Assembly (NCBI GenBank): GCA_947034895.1
Contig: OX344765.1
Location: 16,311,001 to 16,375,000 of the forward strand
Source: Rhytidiadelphus loreus
Lineage: Eukaryota > Streptophyta > Bryopsida > Hypnales > Hylocomiaceae
Direction: 5' to 3'
Length of the DNA: 64,000 bases
This document shows, piece after piece, positions 45,682-58,900 of the stretch. The position numbers and the translations under genes were made by a program. How positions within the stretch are numbered: position 1 is the first letter of the stretch; every line of letters begins with the position of its first letter. The notes below the pieces were generated by a model, which saw only the letters and a list, made by a program, of their open reading frames with translations, was not told the DNA's origin and ran no database searches.

Positions 45682-47179
45682 CACTAGAAGAAAATGAGGG
45701 GTTTCATGACTACAATATGCAATTGTTTTTCAGTTACATAGAACATTTGTAACTAGTTTGCAATTGGTGATAATTTGGAAATTTTGTAGTCACAAAGGAC
45801 TGCAACTTGTTTGTGACTTGTAGGTTTGTGGATTTCAAAATATCATACCTACTTTCTTTTTAGATTTTAGAATTTTAGGACCTTTTTTTTTCAATTTTAG
45901 AATTTTAGAATTTTCTTTTCTAAGATTTTAGAATTTCAAATCTACTTTCTTTTAGATTTCAAAATTTCAGATCTACCTTCTTCCTAGATTTCAAAAATTA
46001 TAATATTGTTATTTAATAGATTTCATTGGTTTGAGAAACCTTACAATTTGTATATTTTAAAATTTCTTGAATTTTAAATATTTTTTGGTTTCTATAGATA
46101 GTAAAAATCCACAAATAGTAGAAATGTATACCCTATAGAAATCCACAAATTGAAGAAATCTTAGTAAACAAAATTTATTGCATTCAACTTAAACAACTTA
46201 CAAGTCTTATATGGTATGTCCAATTCAATGGTACTCTTTACAATTGATGTGGTATAAGACAAATGGAAATGAACTTTGGAAGCAATTAGGAAACAACTAG
46301 AAAATGACTAAGAAATAACTAGTGTACAATTTAAAGCAACTAGGAAACGACTAGCTTGAATACTAGAAAATTCAGGTTCTTTTTAGATTTGGTTGCATTC
46401 ATTTGGTTCACTTTTCTATTGATTTCTATCCAAATCAACAAATTAGATGGTGAATTTCATTAAAATGGTGGTATTCCATGTCCCATTTTCAAATCAAATT
46501 TCATTAAAATGGCGGCATTAATATGGTGGTATTTCATGCCCCATTTTCAAATCAAATTTCATTAAAATGGCGGCATTCAAAAGTGACATTTGGAATTGGT
46601 CTAGATTACAGTCATCTAGGATGGTTATAGATTTCAGATCATGCAATCTAAAAAATCCAAGACATATGTTGATTTTAAATATCTAAGATTCTTGTAGATT
46701 TCAAAAATATAGGATAGGTATACAATTTAGATCGCATGCTTTAAATTGTCAAAAGTGCCAAAATAACAAAATGACTCCATTTTAATGAAATTGGCCATTA
46801 TACTCTCTAAATCAACAAAAAAAAAATCAAATCTATGCAACCAAATCAATAGAAAAGTTGAATTTTCTAGTAGTGTAGGAAACGACTAAGAAACAACTAG
46901 TGTACAACTAGAAAGCTACTAGGAAATGATCAAAAAGTGACTAGGAACAACTATGGTCATTTTACAATTGCAATATTTTCCTAGTTATTTCCAAGTGTTT
47001 TTTTGCAACTATAGATTGATTGGTTTGCGAATAAAACAATATATCAATGCTATAAAACAATGATATAAAATATATATGTTAGATTTGGTGCTAATAGAAA
47101 AGATTACAATCCTATGATAGATGTATAGGATAGTTAGTTGCATAGTGCCCATTGTAGCATATATGTTTTTCTTCTAGTG
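45682..47179. mobile_element. CACTA-type non-autonomous element with TCA duplication
   Basis: Ends CACTAGAAGAAAA and TTTTTCTTCTAGTG are inverted, and TCA flanks both sides (45679-45681 and 47180-47182), the 3-bp duplication expected for CACTA. Removing the element rejoins a normal satellite monomer (GGTCAATTCA to TTTAATGAAGTAATAG). Subterminal AACTAG and GAAACGACTAG repeats are typical of CACTA ends. No transposase frame is present. A second element is nested inside. Confidence 0.8.
46358..46875. mobile_element. nested CACTA MITE
   Basis: The right end GAATTTTCTAGTAGTG is the inverse of CACTACTAGAAAATTC. The left end GAATACTAGAAAATTC has lost the canonical first bases. TTTGGTTGCAT and ATGCAACCAAAT extend the inverted arms. 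The centre has a roughly 60-bp direct repeat containing TTTCATTAAAATGG(C/T)GG. Confidence 0.65.
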
Positions 47180-49043
47180 TCATTTAATGAAGTAATAGGA
47201 AGATGTTTTAATTTCTTTTGATCCCCACTTTCAACTTGAATTTAATGTTGGTTGGTCAAAATTGGTAGATCAAAATGATGGGCTTTGCTCTAGTAGCTTT
47301 CACCAACCCAAATGGCACTTGTCCCTCAGCCTACCTCATAGGCTCAACTGTCCATGGGAGCTAATTGATTGTTACTCCTTTTTCATTATCCACAATGTTT
47401 TTTCAAAAATAAAATAAAATTAGGAGGTCAATTCAGTCAATGCAGTAATAGGCACTACACTTTAAATATGAATGACGTATGAAGATGTTTTAATTTCTTT
47501 TGACCTCCAACTTTTGACTTGAATTCAAAGCCAGTTGGTCAAAATTGGCAGGTGAATATGATGTATTCTTTTGTAGTAGCTTCCACCAACCTAGATTTTG
47601 CACATGTCCCTCAACTTTTCTCCTAGGCTCAACTATCTGTGGAAATTGGATTGATTGATGTTCCTCTTCACATAATTCACACCGTTCTTCCTCCCCAAAT
47701 GATTGGTCAGTAGATTAACCAACAACAAACAATTTTTGTTGGTCAAAACGAAGTCTTTTGCTAAAGTATCTTCCTCCAACCTAGATGGCAATAGTTTGTC
47801 CTAGGTTCAATTCTCCACACGAACTAAGGTGATCATTAATCCTCTTCCTTTATTCCACACTACTATTTCTAATTTTTATTTATTGGGCAGCTTAGTCAAT
47901 GAAGTAATAGGCACTATAATTTTAATGATTACTAACATTTGAAGGTGTTTTAATTACTTCAAATTCCCTACTTTCAACTTTCATTCATTACTAGTTGGTC
48001 ATAATTGGCTAGTCTAAATGATGTATTTTATTTCAGTATCTTCCACCAATCTAAAAGGCACTTGTTTCCAAGCCTTCCTTCTCGGCTCAAATGTCCACGT
48101 GAACTATACTAATTGTTATTCCTTTTCTTTTAATCCATACCATATTTCCAAAAACAAAAGAAATTTTGTTAATCAATTTAAAGAATAGAGATTGAAGATG
48201 TTCAACTATGTTTTGATTTCTTTTGATTCCCTACTTTTGACTCGAATTCAATATTGGTTGGTCCAAGTTGACTAGTCAAATGATGTATTTTACTTTAGTA
48301 TCTTCCACCAATCTAGAAGGCACTTGTCCCTAGCCTTCTTCCTAGATTCAAGTGTTAGTGGAAATTCAATAGATTGTTAATCTTTTTCTTTTAAATCAAA
48401 CTTACCATTCTTTCCCAAGAAATAAAATGGTTGGTACATTCATCAACAATAAACAAATTTGGTTGGTCAAAATAATTTTTTTTGTTCTAGGATCTTCCTC
48501 CTACTTAGATGGTAGTTGTCTCCCCAGACTTCTTAACAAGTGCAACTCTCCATGCAAACTAAAGTGATTGTTATTCATTTTCTCTTAATCCACGCTATTC
48601 TTTCCAAATAAAAGCAAAATGGTTAGTCAATTCAATCAATGAAGTAATAGATCCTACAATAGTTAATGATGTCTGAAGATATTTTGATTTCTTTTTATTC
48701 TCTACTTTCAAGTTTCATTTAATTTAGGTACATGAAAATTTGCTAGTCATAATGATGTAATTTATTTTAATATCCTCCACCAACCTCCTCCTAGCTTCAA
48801 CTGTTCATAGGTACCTAGTTGACTTATCATTCTATTTCTTTTAATTCACAACGTCCTTTCCCAAAATAGATAAATCAGTACATTCACCAACAACAAACAA
48901 ATTTGGTTGGTCAAAATGATGTCTTTTGTTCTCGTATCTTCTTCCTACCTAGATGGTAGTTGTCCTTCAACCTTCTTTCAAAGTTAAAGAAAATTAGTTA
49001 GTCAATCTAGTCGATGGAGTGATAGACACTACAATTTTCATGA

Positions 49044-49966
49044 TTAACCCCTAAAGGACCATTGTCCCCTCGGGGGACAAAATGGATTTCGGGCAAGTTC
49101 CTATGATCTCAATTTTTATTGAATTTTTTTGAAACTTTCTCATAAGATAGGAAAACTTATGAGCTTCATGGGAATATAAATTTTATTTCGATTGGTGCCC
49201 GAGAGCAAAAGTTATAGCATCTTAAACATAATTTACACGTCACCGGGCAGAAAAATAAATCTACAAAAATTTGAAATTAATTTTTTAATTTTTTTCTTCT
49301 CAAAGATCATATTTTTGTCTACATGTAAAGCTTTGATTTATTCCATTTGGATTAGTAAAGTGAAAGTTATGAACAATCTTGTTTTTCGGGCAATTTGAGC
49401 ATCTTCTTGAAAAAATAACTTATAGGATTCCATTCTGAATGCAATTTTCACAATTTTTCAAAAAAAATTGTTTGACAAGGTTAACTTTTCTATTTAGAAC
49501 AATCTCACCGTTGAGATTATTGTGATTCAATCCCATTTTAGAGCTATTAAAGATTTAGTTTTTCTTTCAATCTTGGACCTACTTTTACTGAACAATTTTT
49601 TAAAGAATGAAAATCAATCATGTTTTTTTTTTAATTTTTTTTCTAGACTTTCAACTCAATTCTTCAACACAAAAAATTTTAAATTCAAGGTCCATGGTGT
49701 AATTTTTTTCCCCAAATGGCATTCAAAGTCATCTGAATTGGCAGGCTAGTGTTCAAAAAAACTTTCTTTTTTCAACTTTGAATGCCAATCTGTACAATCA
49801 AACTCCATGAAATTTTTACCACATGATACTAGACTAGTAAAGTACAAGATCCTATGGTTAGATTCTGAAAAAAGTATTTTTTTTTGTTTTTTTGAATGAA
49901 TGCAGCAAAAATGGCAGTTTTGAGTAGTTTTTGATAGAAGAACGGCCCTGGTCCTTTAGGGGTTAA
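49044..49966. mobile_element. piggyBac-like element inserted in satellite at TTAA
   Basis: The inverted ends CCCCTAAAGGACCA and TGGTCCTTTAGGGG are near perfect and are flanked by TTAA on both sides. Sister satellite monomers read ATGATTAATGATGTTTGAAG at this point, so the empty site is ATGA-TTAA-TGATG and excision would restore it. CCC-type ends with TTAA duplication are diagnostic of the piggyBac superfamily. The interior of about 915 bp has no transposase frame, so it is a non-autonomous copy. Confidence 0.85.
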
Positions 49967-50439
49967 TGATGTTTGAAGATATATTGATTTCTTTTTATTC
50001 CCTACTTTCCACTTTCATTGAACACAAGTTGGTGAAAATAGGCTAGTCATAATGATATATTTTACTTAAAGAACCTCCAACAATCTAGAAGGCCTTCTCC
50101 CCTGGCCTTCTTTCTAGGCTCAATTATCTATAGAAACTAAATTGATTGGTATTCCTTTTCATTTAATCCACATCATTTTTCATGAGAAACATAAAAAAAT
50201 TGCCTAAACAATGCAATTAATGGAGATTGAAGGTCTTTGATGATGATTTGATTTCTTTTGATTCCCTGCTTTTGATTCGAGTTCAATATTCTTTGGTCCA
50301 AGTTGGCAAGACCAAATGATGTATTTTGCATTTGTATTCTCTACAAATTGAGAAGGCACTTGTCATCCCGCCTTCTTCTTAGGTTCAACAATTAGCAAAA
50401 ACCCAATTGATTGTCATTCCTTTTCTTCTCATGCTCAGA

Positions 50440-51000
50440 GTCACTTAGAGTCACTTAGGGTCACTTAGAGTGTCTATTAGAAACCACGTGCAAACAAAAC
50501 TTTGGACCCCCTATATACCTTTTGAATTTTAAGTAAAACAAATTCAAAAAATATGAATAGATTTTTCTACTTTAAAAGTTTATATCTTGAATTATTGATA
50601 TTTTTATTTGTTAATAATAATTAGTTAAAAAAAATTGAAGTAAAAAGATACACAATAGAACAGAAAAATAACTTTCACACTCCTATATTAAATAAGAAAA
50701 AATTGTCTAAAAAATGAACAAAAAATTCCGAAAAATAATTCTCTATTGAAAGCTCGTTTTGAGTTGGATATTGATTCAATGGTCATCTAAATGTGTTCGC
50801 TATAATTATTTGAGTTGAAAAACATGCCATTTTAGTTCATATTCAACTTCTTGTAGAAATCATTTCATATTTTATTTGAATTAGAAATTTCGGGAACAAA
50901 AACCTATAGTCATTATTAAACAATGGTCAAAATTTTAGATTGAATTATAGTTTATTAGAAACCACTTATTCGCATGTGGTTTGTTGCAACCCCAAGTTCT
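50440..51000. mobile_element. diverged hAT-like MITE, reverse-oriented relative of 27404-27986
   Basis: The reverse complement aligns with the element at 27.4 kb through much of its length. Shared blocks include AATAAACTATAAT, GAACTAAAATGGCATGTT and CTTTCAATAGA. Ends near AAACCACGTGC and GCATGTGGTTT are inverted. A short TCACTTAG(A/G)G tandem repeat adjoins the left side (50441-50470). Exact ends were not fixed. Confidence 0.65.
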
Positions 51001-53036
51001 TATGACAACGCCATATCCTAGAAAGAAAATGATGAGTCAATACACTACCCAAAAATTAAAAAATTCCGTTGGTGAAAAATATGTCTTTTGTTCCAATATC
51101 CTCTTCCTACCTAGATGGCAGTTGTCCCCTCATTCGTCTTCCTAGGCTCAATTCTCTATGCAATCTAAGGTGATTAATATTCATTTTCATTTATTTCCTA
51201 CTATTATTCCAAATTAAAGCAAATTGCGTAGTCAATTTAGTGGATGGAGTAATAGACACTAGAATTTTCATGATTACTGATGTTTTGAAGGTATTTTAAT
51301 CATTAATTTTTTCTAACTCTCCACTTTCCACTTTCATTCAAAACAGGTTGGTGAAAATAGGCTAGTCATAATGATGTATTTTATTTGAACCTCCACTGAT
51401 CTAGAATGCCCTTGTCCCCCGGCCTTCTTGCTAGGCTCCATTGTCCATGAGAACTAAATTGATTGGTGTTCCTTTTCGTTTAATCTATACCTTTTTCTAT
51501 AAAAAACATAAAAATATTGACTAGTGATTTTAGTCAATGCAAATTGAGGACGTTTGAAGATGTTCTGATTTCTTCTAATTCCCTATTTTTGACTTGAATT
51601 CAATAATATTCGTTGGTCGAAGTTAGATAATCTAAATGATGTGATTTACTTTAGGATCCTCTACCAACCTATTAAGCCCACATCGCCAAGCCTTCTTCCT
51701 AGGCTCAACTATGTACCGGAACTAAGTTGATTGGTATTCCTTTTCTTTTAATCCACATCATTTTTCATAAGAAACATAAAAAATCTGTCTAATCAATGCC
51801 AGCAACAAAGATTGAAGGTCTTTGATGATGGTTTGATTTCTTTTGATTCCCTACTTTTGACTCGAATTCAATATTTGTTGGTCCAACTTGGCGAGTCCAA
51901 ATGATGTATTTTGCTTTCCTATTCTCCACCAACTGAGAAGGTAGTTGTTTGTGGGCGCTTATTTATGCACCCTTGGTAAATAATCAATCACAACCAGGCT
52001 CTTGTTCCTAATTCTACCTACAAGTGTCTAGCGTCAATCCATTGTGCCTTCCAAGCAATGGATCTTTTCTATTCCTAATTGATTATGGTTGCAAAAAAGA
52101 TGCTAATTGGCTACGAGGCTCCTAAGTACTAAGTAGGTTCTAACGGTGGGGATGATGGTAGAGAGAGGTGGAGAACTTCCTATCTAAGCCCCTAAAGGTA
52201 GTAGGTTGTCTTGTGTCATTTCCAAAAATACCTATTGCTAGCCCATCCAACCCGTGCAACAAAAGATATCAATGGATGAAAGTTTCTATTAGTAGTGCCT
52301 AAACTTCATCTGCTAATTATTGTTAAACTAAACTCCCAAACTAACTTCTAATTGGACCTCTAACCTTGGGCTATTTGTTTCTCGTTATTCCTATTATCTT
52401 GTTCCTCGTGGATGAGATGAACTATTTCTCATCCACTATGACTGCTAAACTTCATCCATCCGTGTCTTACTCAATATGACTCCGATCTTGGCGTATTTTA
52501 GGTTTTTGGAAACCTTTAGACCTCCACTTTAAGTTTATTTTATCAAATTTGACCTGACCCTAGGTCTATCTCCTTCTAGCTCTACCTAATAGTCGTCAAA
52601 TTTGGACGGTATGGGGGGGTTAGGATGGATTAGTATCTTACCTCTTATTATAGGTCATGCAATAATTGGCCAAGGTCCCATTTGGACCTTGTGTTTGTAG
52701 TCATTTCTCTCTCTTGTAAAAAATTGGCCCAAGTCTCCTTTGATAAATGTTGGCCAATATGCCCTAAGTTTAGAGGGTTTTTTTTTTTTCCATCCTCTAT
52801 TGATGTCCATCCTATTTAAGCCCACCTTAATGACTCTTATGCTAATTTTTACGCTAGTTTCTTAAGTCGCGTTAGGGTTTACCTACCTTTCTTACGTCCC
52901 TAATGTGCACGGCCTTCTAATTCTTAAATTTGACTAATCCTACGTACCTCAATAGTCCTTGAGATTTCCTTTTAACCTCTCCTCCTATTTCTAAGTGCCC
53001 TTCATCACCCATTTCTATCACTTGTGTGATGGCAAC

Positions 53037-53179
53037 ACTAGTAGAAAGCCTTGTTTAATTTGATGTTACATTCGATGTCATTGTTGACATAAACACATGA
53101 AGATGTTACATTGGATGCTTAAGAAAATCCGTCAACTTTGACGCAAGAACATCCAATTAAACAAGGCTTTCTACTAGTG
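53037..53179. mobile_element. 143-bp CACTA MITE with perfect ends
   Basis: CACTAGTAGAAAGCCTTG and its exact inverse CAAGGCTTTCTACTAGTG form perfect inverted repeats, extended by TTTAATT/AATTAAA. CAA flanks both sides (53034-53036 and 53180-53182), the 3-bp duplication of CACTA elements. The perfect arms suggest a recent insertion. Confidence 0.88.
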
Positions 53180-53397
53180 CAAGTGAGGTGGGTGAGGTTG
53201 CATTCTTGAGCCGTTGTAGGAGGTGCCTTCTCTTCTCTCATCCTTCCTTGTAGGTGGCCCGACGTGGTGGTGGGGTAGAGTGGCGTGGTGTGGTCGTCTA
53301 TTGTTTGTGCAAATACCAGTTGGAGGTTGATTCACCAATGCTCGGCCTTTGTCAAGATTTCCTTTCTTTCCTTCCGCACTATAAAACCCTGCCCTCT

Positions 53398-53760
53398 TGA
53401 TATTGAACTGGACTCCCAAATCCTATTGGCTACTAAACTAGACCTCAAGCTTCCCTTGCTTACTAAACTAGACTCTCGACTTCTCTTGTTCACCGAATTG
53501 GACCCTGACTCATCTTGGCTACTAAGTGAACTTCCGACTCCCTTTGTTCACTAAACTTGACTCCGCCTTCCTTTGGCTACAGACTGGCCCCGCCTCGGGC
53601 TGTTGACTAACCCCCAAGCTTCCCTTGTTACTGAACTGGACTCTCGACTTTCCTTGTGTATTAAACTGGACTCTCAACTCCCCTTGGTTACTGAACCGGA
53701 CCTTGACTCCTTTTGGCTACTGACTGGCTCCACCTTTGGACTGCTGATTGGCCTCCCTCT
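53398..53760 (+). repeat. degenerate minisatellite (ACTGGACTC... units)
   Basis: Units of about 30-38 bp built on TTACT(A/G)AACTGGACTC and CTTCCCTTG recur about ten times. Two open frames cross it with repeated TELDSRL-type residues, but they are a by-product of the tandem repeat. Confidence 0.75.
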
Positions 53761-55984
53761 TCGGGTTGGCCTTCGAGTTGGTTCAAAAGAACAAGAAGAA
53801 AAGAAAGAAAATCTACAAAGAAAAGGGGGGGGAAGAAGGTACTAGAAGGAGGATAACCAGTAAGTAAGAGTAACTTCCATAGGTAGGTTGTCAACATTTT
53901 TTGGACAATAAACTTTGGTCTATTTCCAACGTGTTTTAAAAACTAAACTTTGAAGTGAGCTGCTAAGGGTTGATTCAGTTATACCATTGATTTGGTTTTA
54001 ATACCAAATCCAAGATTCCATGACATGTCTTGGTTGCAAAGCTCCGTTGTCTATGGGTCTTTTTCCTTTAACACACAATCTAAAACTCTTATGGGGTTCA
54101 AAGCTTTGTCTTAGGGGAGAGAACCATTGGGATAACACACACTTTGTGTGGAGGGGTTAGTTGGCCATACTCTTGTGGAATACTCCTATTCTCTCTAAAA
54201 GGACGCTCAAGCTAGGACTTAAGTTAGTATTACTACCCTTGGTTAGAACCAAGCAAGTTTGCACTAAAGGCCCTCCAAAGTGGCATCACCAAGGTACGGT
54301 GGGGGGTGACTTTAGAGTTAGTAAAAGATACAAATAACAACCCTTGAAATGTCCAAGTTAGTTCCATAAAGACACAAAGACTCTCAACTCACAACTTAAC
54401 ACCCAAATATGCCCAAGACAAAGTCAATAGAAATTCAAAGACCTTCGAGCTCAAAATAGAACAACTATGAAACTAGAAAGTGCTCCAAAAACACTGTAGA
54501 GATTTTTGACTTAAACATCAAAAAGGTACCAAACCTAACTTGGATCCATGGACCCCAAAACAAGAATGAGGGTTGGCTTGGAAGGAAGATAGGCCCCCTT
54601 TTTATATTCTTTTGGGGTCTCATCTTCTCCCCTTTTTTTACCTAGGTAACTTTATCAACTTAGATTATTTTTCTAATCTCTAGGATTTTTATCCTTAACT
54701 TCAAAGGTTTTACCGTCTAAGGTCACGTTGGTCCAACACTATAACTTTTGGAGTTCAACTCCAAATCACAAACAGATTGCACCATTGGCTTCAAAAGATC
54801 ATTTTAGTTTAAAGAACCCCCTAACTTTGCTTCTCTTGCTAAAAACTCATTGACAACCAATGCCAACTGGGATTAGTAAAAGCGTAAAAAAATCTAACTT
54901 TTGGAGGTTATCTTTTCTAACTAGGGATTAAAAAAAGACTCCTTGATGATCTTATTCCGACTTTGCATACTCACGGGACGTCGATCAACTTCACAAAAAT
55001 CCTGTCTTATTTGATATTTGGAGGAATGTTCGTGATTTGGTCACCTCCCGCTATCAAAAATACTTTGAAACTTGTCGGAGCACGTTTATAATATAAAGAA
55101 GTTGACCTAATTTTTTAGTGAGATTTTATTGCAACTAGAGAATCTCTCATGAATTTTTGCTCGTGGGTTTAAATGGTTGACCGTCCAAAAAAGGTATCTC
55201 TGCAAATCAGAAAATTTCGAAACTTCTTGGGGAATCTCTCATGGAATTTCACAAGGAGTGCATTAAGTATTGTGTCAATCTTGCGCACGATCGGTAGAAA
55301 GGCAAAACCAACCCTCTTTGATTTACTAACAATTAGGGAATCTTTCACATGCGAGGATATCTTGGCGAATGGATTTTGCCGATGACTTTCTAGCATGCTT
55401 TTAATCATAGAGCACCATCTAGTGGCTGTAAATTCCTCCGTTTGGCCTGTCTTGAAAAAGTGACACCTACATGCTTACAATTGGGGATTCTAATATTTTG
55501 TCAATGGAATAGGGAAACTAAAACCTATCCTTGGAGATTTACGTAGAGATCTCTCTATCTCTCATGGGACCAATTTAGTCAAGCGTGGTCACATGCATTG
55601 GATTTTAGGCTATTTTGGATAAGTTCCCTACAAGCCTATTGATTCCCACTACTTCGTGGTTCTAACCTATGTACAAGTGAATTTGAGGGTATTCTAGGGA
55701 TAAAAGTCTATTCATGACTAAAGGATATATTGGCATGTGACATGACTATTTTGATTCTACACTCTTTTTAGGGCTTTTCATATAATATTATGACTTAATT
55801 TGTTACTAATCTAAACAAAAGAAATTATGAGTCCCAAGTGACTAATTGGGAGCTTACACTGTCCTCCAGAACTTCTTTCTAGGTACATTTGCTTGCGGAT
55901 ATCCAATTGATTGTCATTCCTTTTTTTTCATGACAATACCTTTTTCTAGAAAGTAAATGACGGGTCAGTACATTATCCAAAAAT

Positions 55985-58900
55985 TTAAATAGTTGGTAAA
56001 AATGATGTCTTTTGTTCCAATATCCTCCTCCTATCTAGATGGTAATTGTCCCTGCAACCTTCTTCCTAGGCTCAACTCTCCGTGCAATCTAAGGTGGTTG
56101 TTATTTGTTTTCATTTATTTTCTACTATTATTCCAAATTAGAACAAATTGCTTAACCAATTTAGTGGCTAAAGTAATAGATACTATAATTTTATGATTAA
56201 TAATGTTTGAAGATATTTTAATTTCTTTTGACTCCCGGCTTTCCACTTTCATTCAAAACAGGTTGGTGAAAATAGGCTAGTTATAATGATGTATTTTACA
56301 TGAAGAACCTCGAACAATCTAGAATGCCCTTGTCTTCCGACCTTCTTGTTAGGCTCCATTATCCACGGGAACTAAATTCATTGGTATTTTTTTTCTTCAA
56401 ATCCACATCATTTTTCATAAAAAAAATATAAGAAAATGGTCTAGTCAAGGCAATCAATGGAGATTGAAGGTCTTTGATGATGATTTGATTTCTTTGGATT
56501 TCTTAGTTTTGACTCAAATTCAATATTCATTCGTCCAAATTAGTGACTCCAATTTTCCAAATGATGTCTTTTGCTTTCCTATTCTCTACTAACCAAGAAG
56601 GCAACTGTCCCCCATGACTTCTTCCTACGTTCAACTGCTTGGGAAAATCCAATTGATTGTCATACCTTTTCTTTGTATGACAACGCCTTTTCCAGAAAGT
56701 AAATGACGGGTGACTACACTATCCAAAAATTAAAAAATTTGGTTGGTGAAAATGATGTCTTTTGTTCCAATATCCTCCTCGTACCTAGATGGCAGTTGTC
56801 CCCGCAACCATCTACCTAGGCTCAACTCATCATGCCATCTAAGGTGGTTGTTATTCATTTTCACTTATTCCCTATTATTATTCCAAATTAGACCAAATTG
56901 CTTAGTTCATTTCGTCGATGAAGTAATAGACACTCTAATTTTAATGATAAATGATTTTTGAAGGTATTTTTACTTGTTTTGACTTCAAGCTTTCCACTTT
57001 CATTCAAAATAAGTCCGTAAAAATAGACTAGTCATAATGATGTATTTTATGTGAAGAACGTGCACCAATCTAGAATGCCCTTGTCTCCTGGCCTTCTTGT
57101 TAGGCTCCATTATCCATGTGAACTAAATTCATTGGTATTCTTTTTCTTCAAATCCACATCATTTTTCATAAGAAATATATTAAAAAAATTGTTTAGTCAA
57201 GGCAGCCAATGGAGATTGAAGGTTTTTGATGATGATTTTGATTTCTTTTAAATCCCTACTTCTGACTCGAAATCAATATTCGTTGGTTCAAGTTGGCAAC
57301 TCTAAAATTTCAAATGATGTATTTTGCTTTCCTATTCTCCATCAAACGAGAAGGCTGTTGTTCCCCATGCCTTCTTCCTATGTTCAACTACTAGTGGAAA
57401 CCAAGTTGATTATCATTCCTTTTCTTTTCATTCACAATGCCCTTTCCTAGAATGAAAATCACGGGTCAGTACACTAGTCAAGAAATTAAAAAATTTGATT
57501 GGTCAAAATGATAACTTTTGTTCCAATATCCTCCTCCTACCTAGATGGCAGTTGTCCCCACAACCTTGAACTTTCTTCCTAGGCTCAACTCTTTATGTGA
57601 TCTAAGGTGATTGTCATTCAATTTCATTTATTCCCTACTATTATTCCAAATTAAAACAAATTGCTTAGTCAATTCAGTGGATGAAGTAATAGACACTATA
57701 ATTTAAATGGTTAATGATGTTTGAACATATTTTAATTTCTTTTGACTCCCTGATTTCCACTTTCATTCAAAATAAGTTTGTGAAAATAGACTAGTCATAA
57801 TGATGTCTTTAATTTGAAGAACCTCCACCAATCTAGGATGCCCTTGTTCTCTGGCCTTCTTGCTAGGCTCCATTATCCATAGGATCTAAATTGATTGGTA
57901 TTCCTTTTCTTTAAATCCACATCATTTTTCATAAGAAATGTAAGAAAATTGTCTAATCAACGTAGTCAATGGTGATTGAAGGTCATTGATGATGATTTTG
58001 ATTTCTTTTCAATCCTTCCTTTTGACTGGAACTCAATATTTGTTGGTCCAAATTAGTGACTCCAAAATTCCAAATGATATATTTTGCTTTCCTATTCTCC
58101 ACCAATCAAAAAGGCAGTTGTCCCCCAGGCCTTCTTTCTAGATTCATTTGCTAGCAAGAACCTAGTTGATTGTCATTCTTTCTCTTTTCATTTAGAATGC
58201 CCTTTCCTAGAATGAAAATGATGGGTCAATTGTACACTAGTCTAAAATTAAAAAAATTGGTTGGCCAAAATGATGTCTTTTGTTCCAGTGTCCTCTTCTT
58301 CTTTAGATGGCAATTGTCCCCACTTTCGTCTTCCAAGTCTCAGTTCTCCATGCCATCTAAGGTGTTTGTTATTCGTTTTCATTTATTCTCTACTATTATT
58401 CCAAATTAAAGCAAATTGTGTAGTCGATTTAGTCGATGAAGTAATAGACAATCTAATTTTAATGATAAATGATGTTTGAATGTATTTTTCTTGTTTTGAC
58501 TCCTTGCATTCAACTTTCATTCAAAACAGGTTGGTAAAAATAGACTAGTTATAATGATGTATTTTACATGAAGAACATCCACCGATCCGGAATGCCCTTG
58601 TCTCCCAACCTTCTTGCCAGGCTCCATTATCCATGGGAACTAAATTGATCGGTATTCCTTTTCTTCAAATCCACATCATTTTTCATAAGAAATATAAGAA
58701 AATTGTCTAGTCTATGTAGTCAATGGAGATTGAAGGTCTTTGATGATGATTTGATTTCTTTTGATTCCCTATTTTCAACTCAAATTCAATGTTTGTTGAC
58801 CTAAGTTGGTGACTCTAAAATTCCAAATGATGTATTTTGCTTTCCTATTTTCCACCAACCAAGAAGGCACCTGTCCCCCGGGCTTGCTTTCTGAGTTCAA

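Larger units (their letters stand above)
45516..51949 (+). repeat. satellite array, irregular left arm (about 250-bp monomers)
   Basis: Diverged monomers of about 200-290 bp repeat the same order of blocks: TTGGTCAAAATGATGT, a CCTCCACC/CCTACCTAGATGG block, CTTCTTCCTAGGCTCAA, CATTCCTTTTCTTTTAATCC, GTAATAGACACTACAATTTT, then GATTTCTTTTGATTCCCTAC. Monomer starts are visible near 45518, 47255, 47541, 47730, 47995, 48257, 48459, 48720, 48902, 50025, 50290, 51050, 51348, 51611 and 51890. Three transposons interrupt the array (45682-47179, 49044-49966 and about 50440-51000). No open frame is conserved across copies. Confidence 0.85.
51950..55858. mobile_element. 3.9-kb unclassified insertion in satellite
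   Basis: The satellite monomer breaks after GGTAGTTGT (51948) and resumes with GTCCTCCAG at 55861. The inserted DNA begins TGTGGGCGC and ends GCTTACA, with TG...CA termini as in LTR retrotransposons. However, no long terminal direct repeat, polymerase or gag frame was seen, and the flanking bases are only partly alike. It contains a CT-rich minisatellite and a CACTA MITE. Confidence 0.5.
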
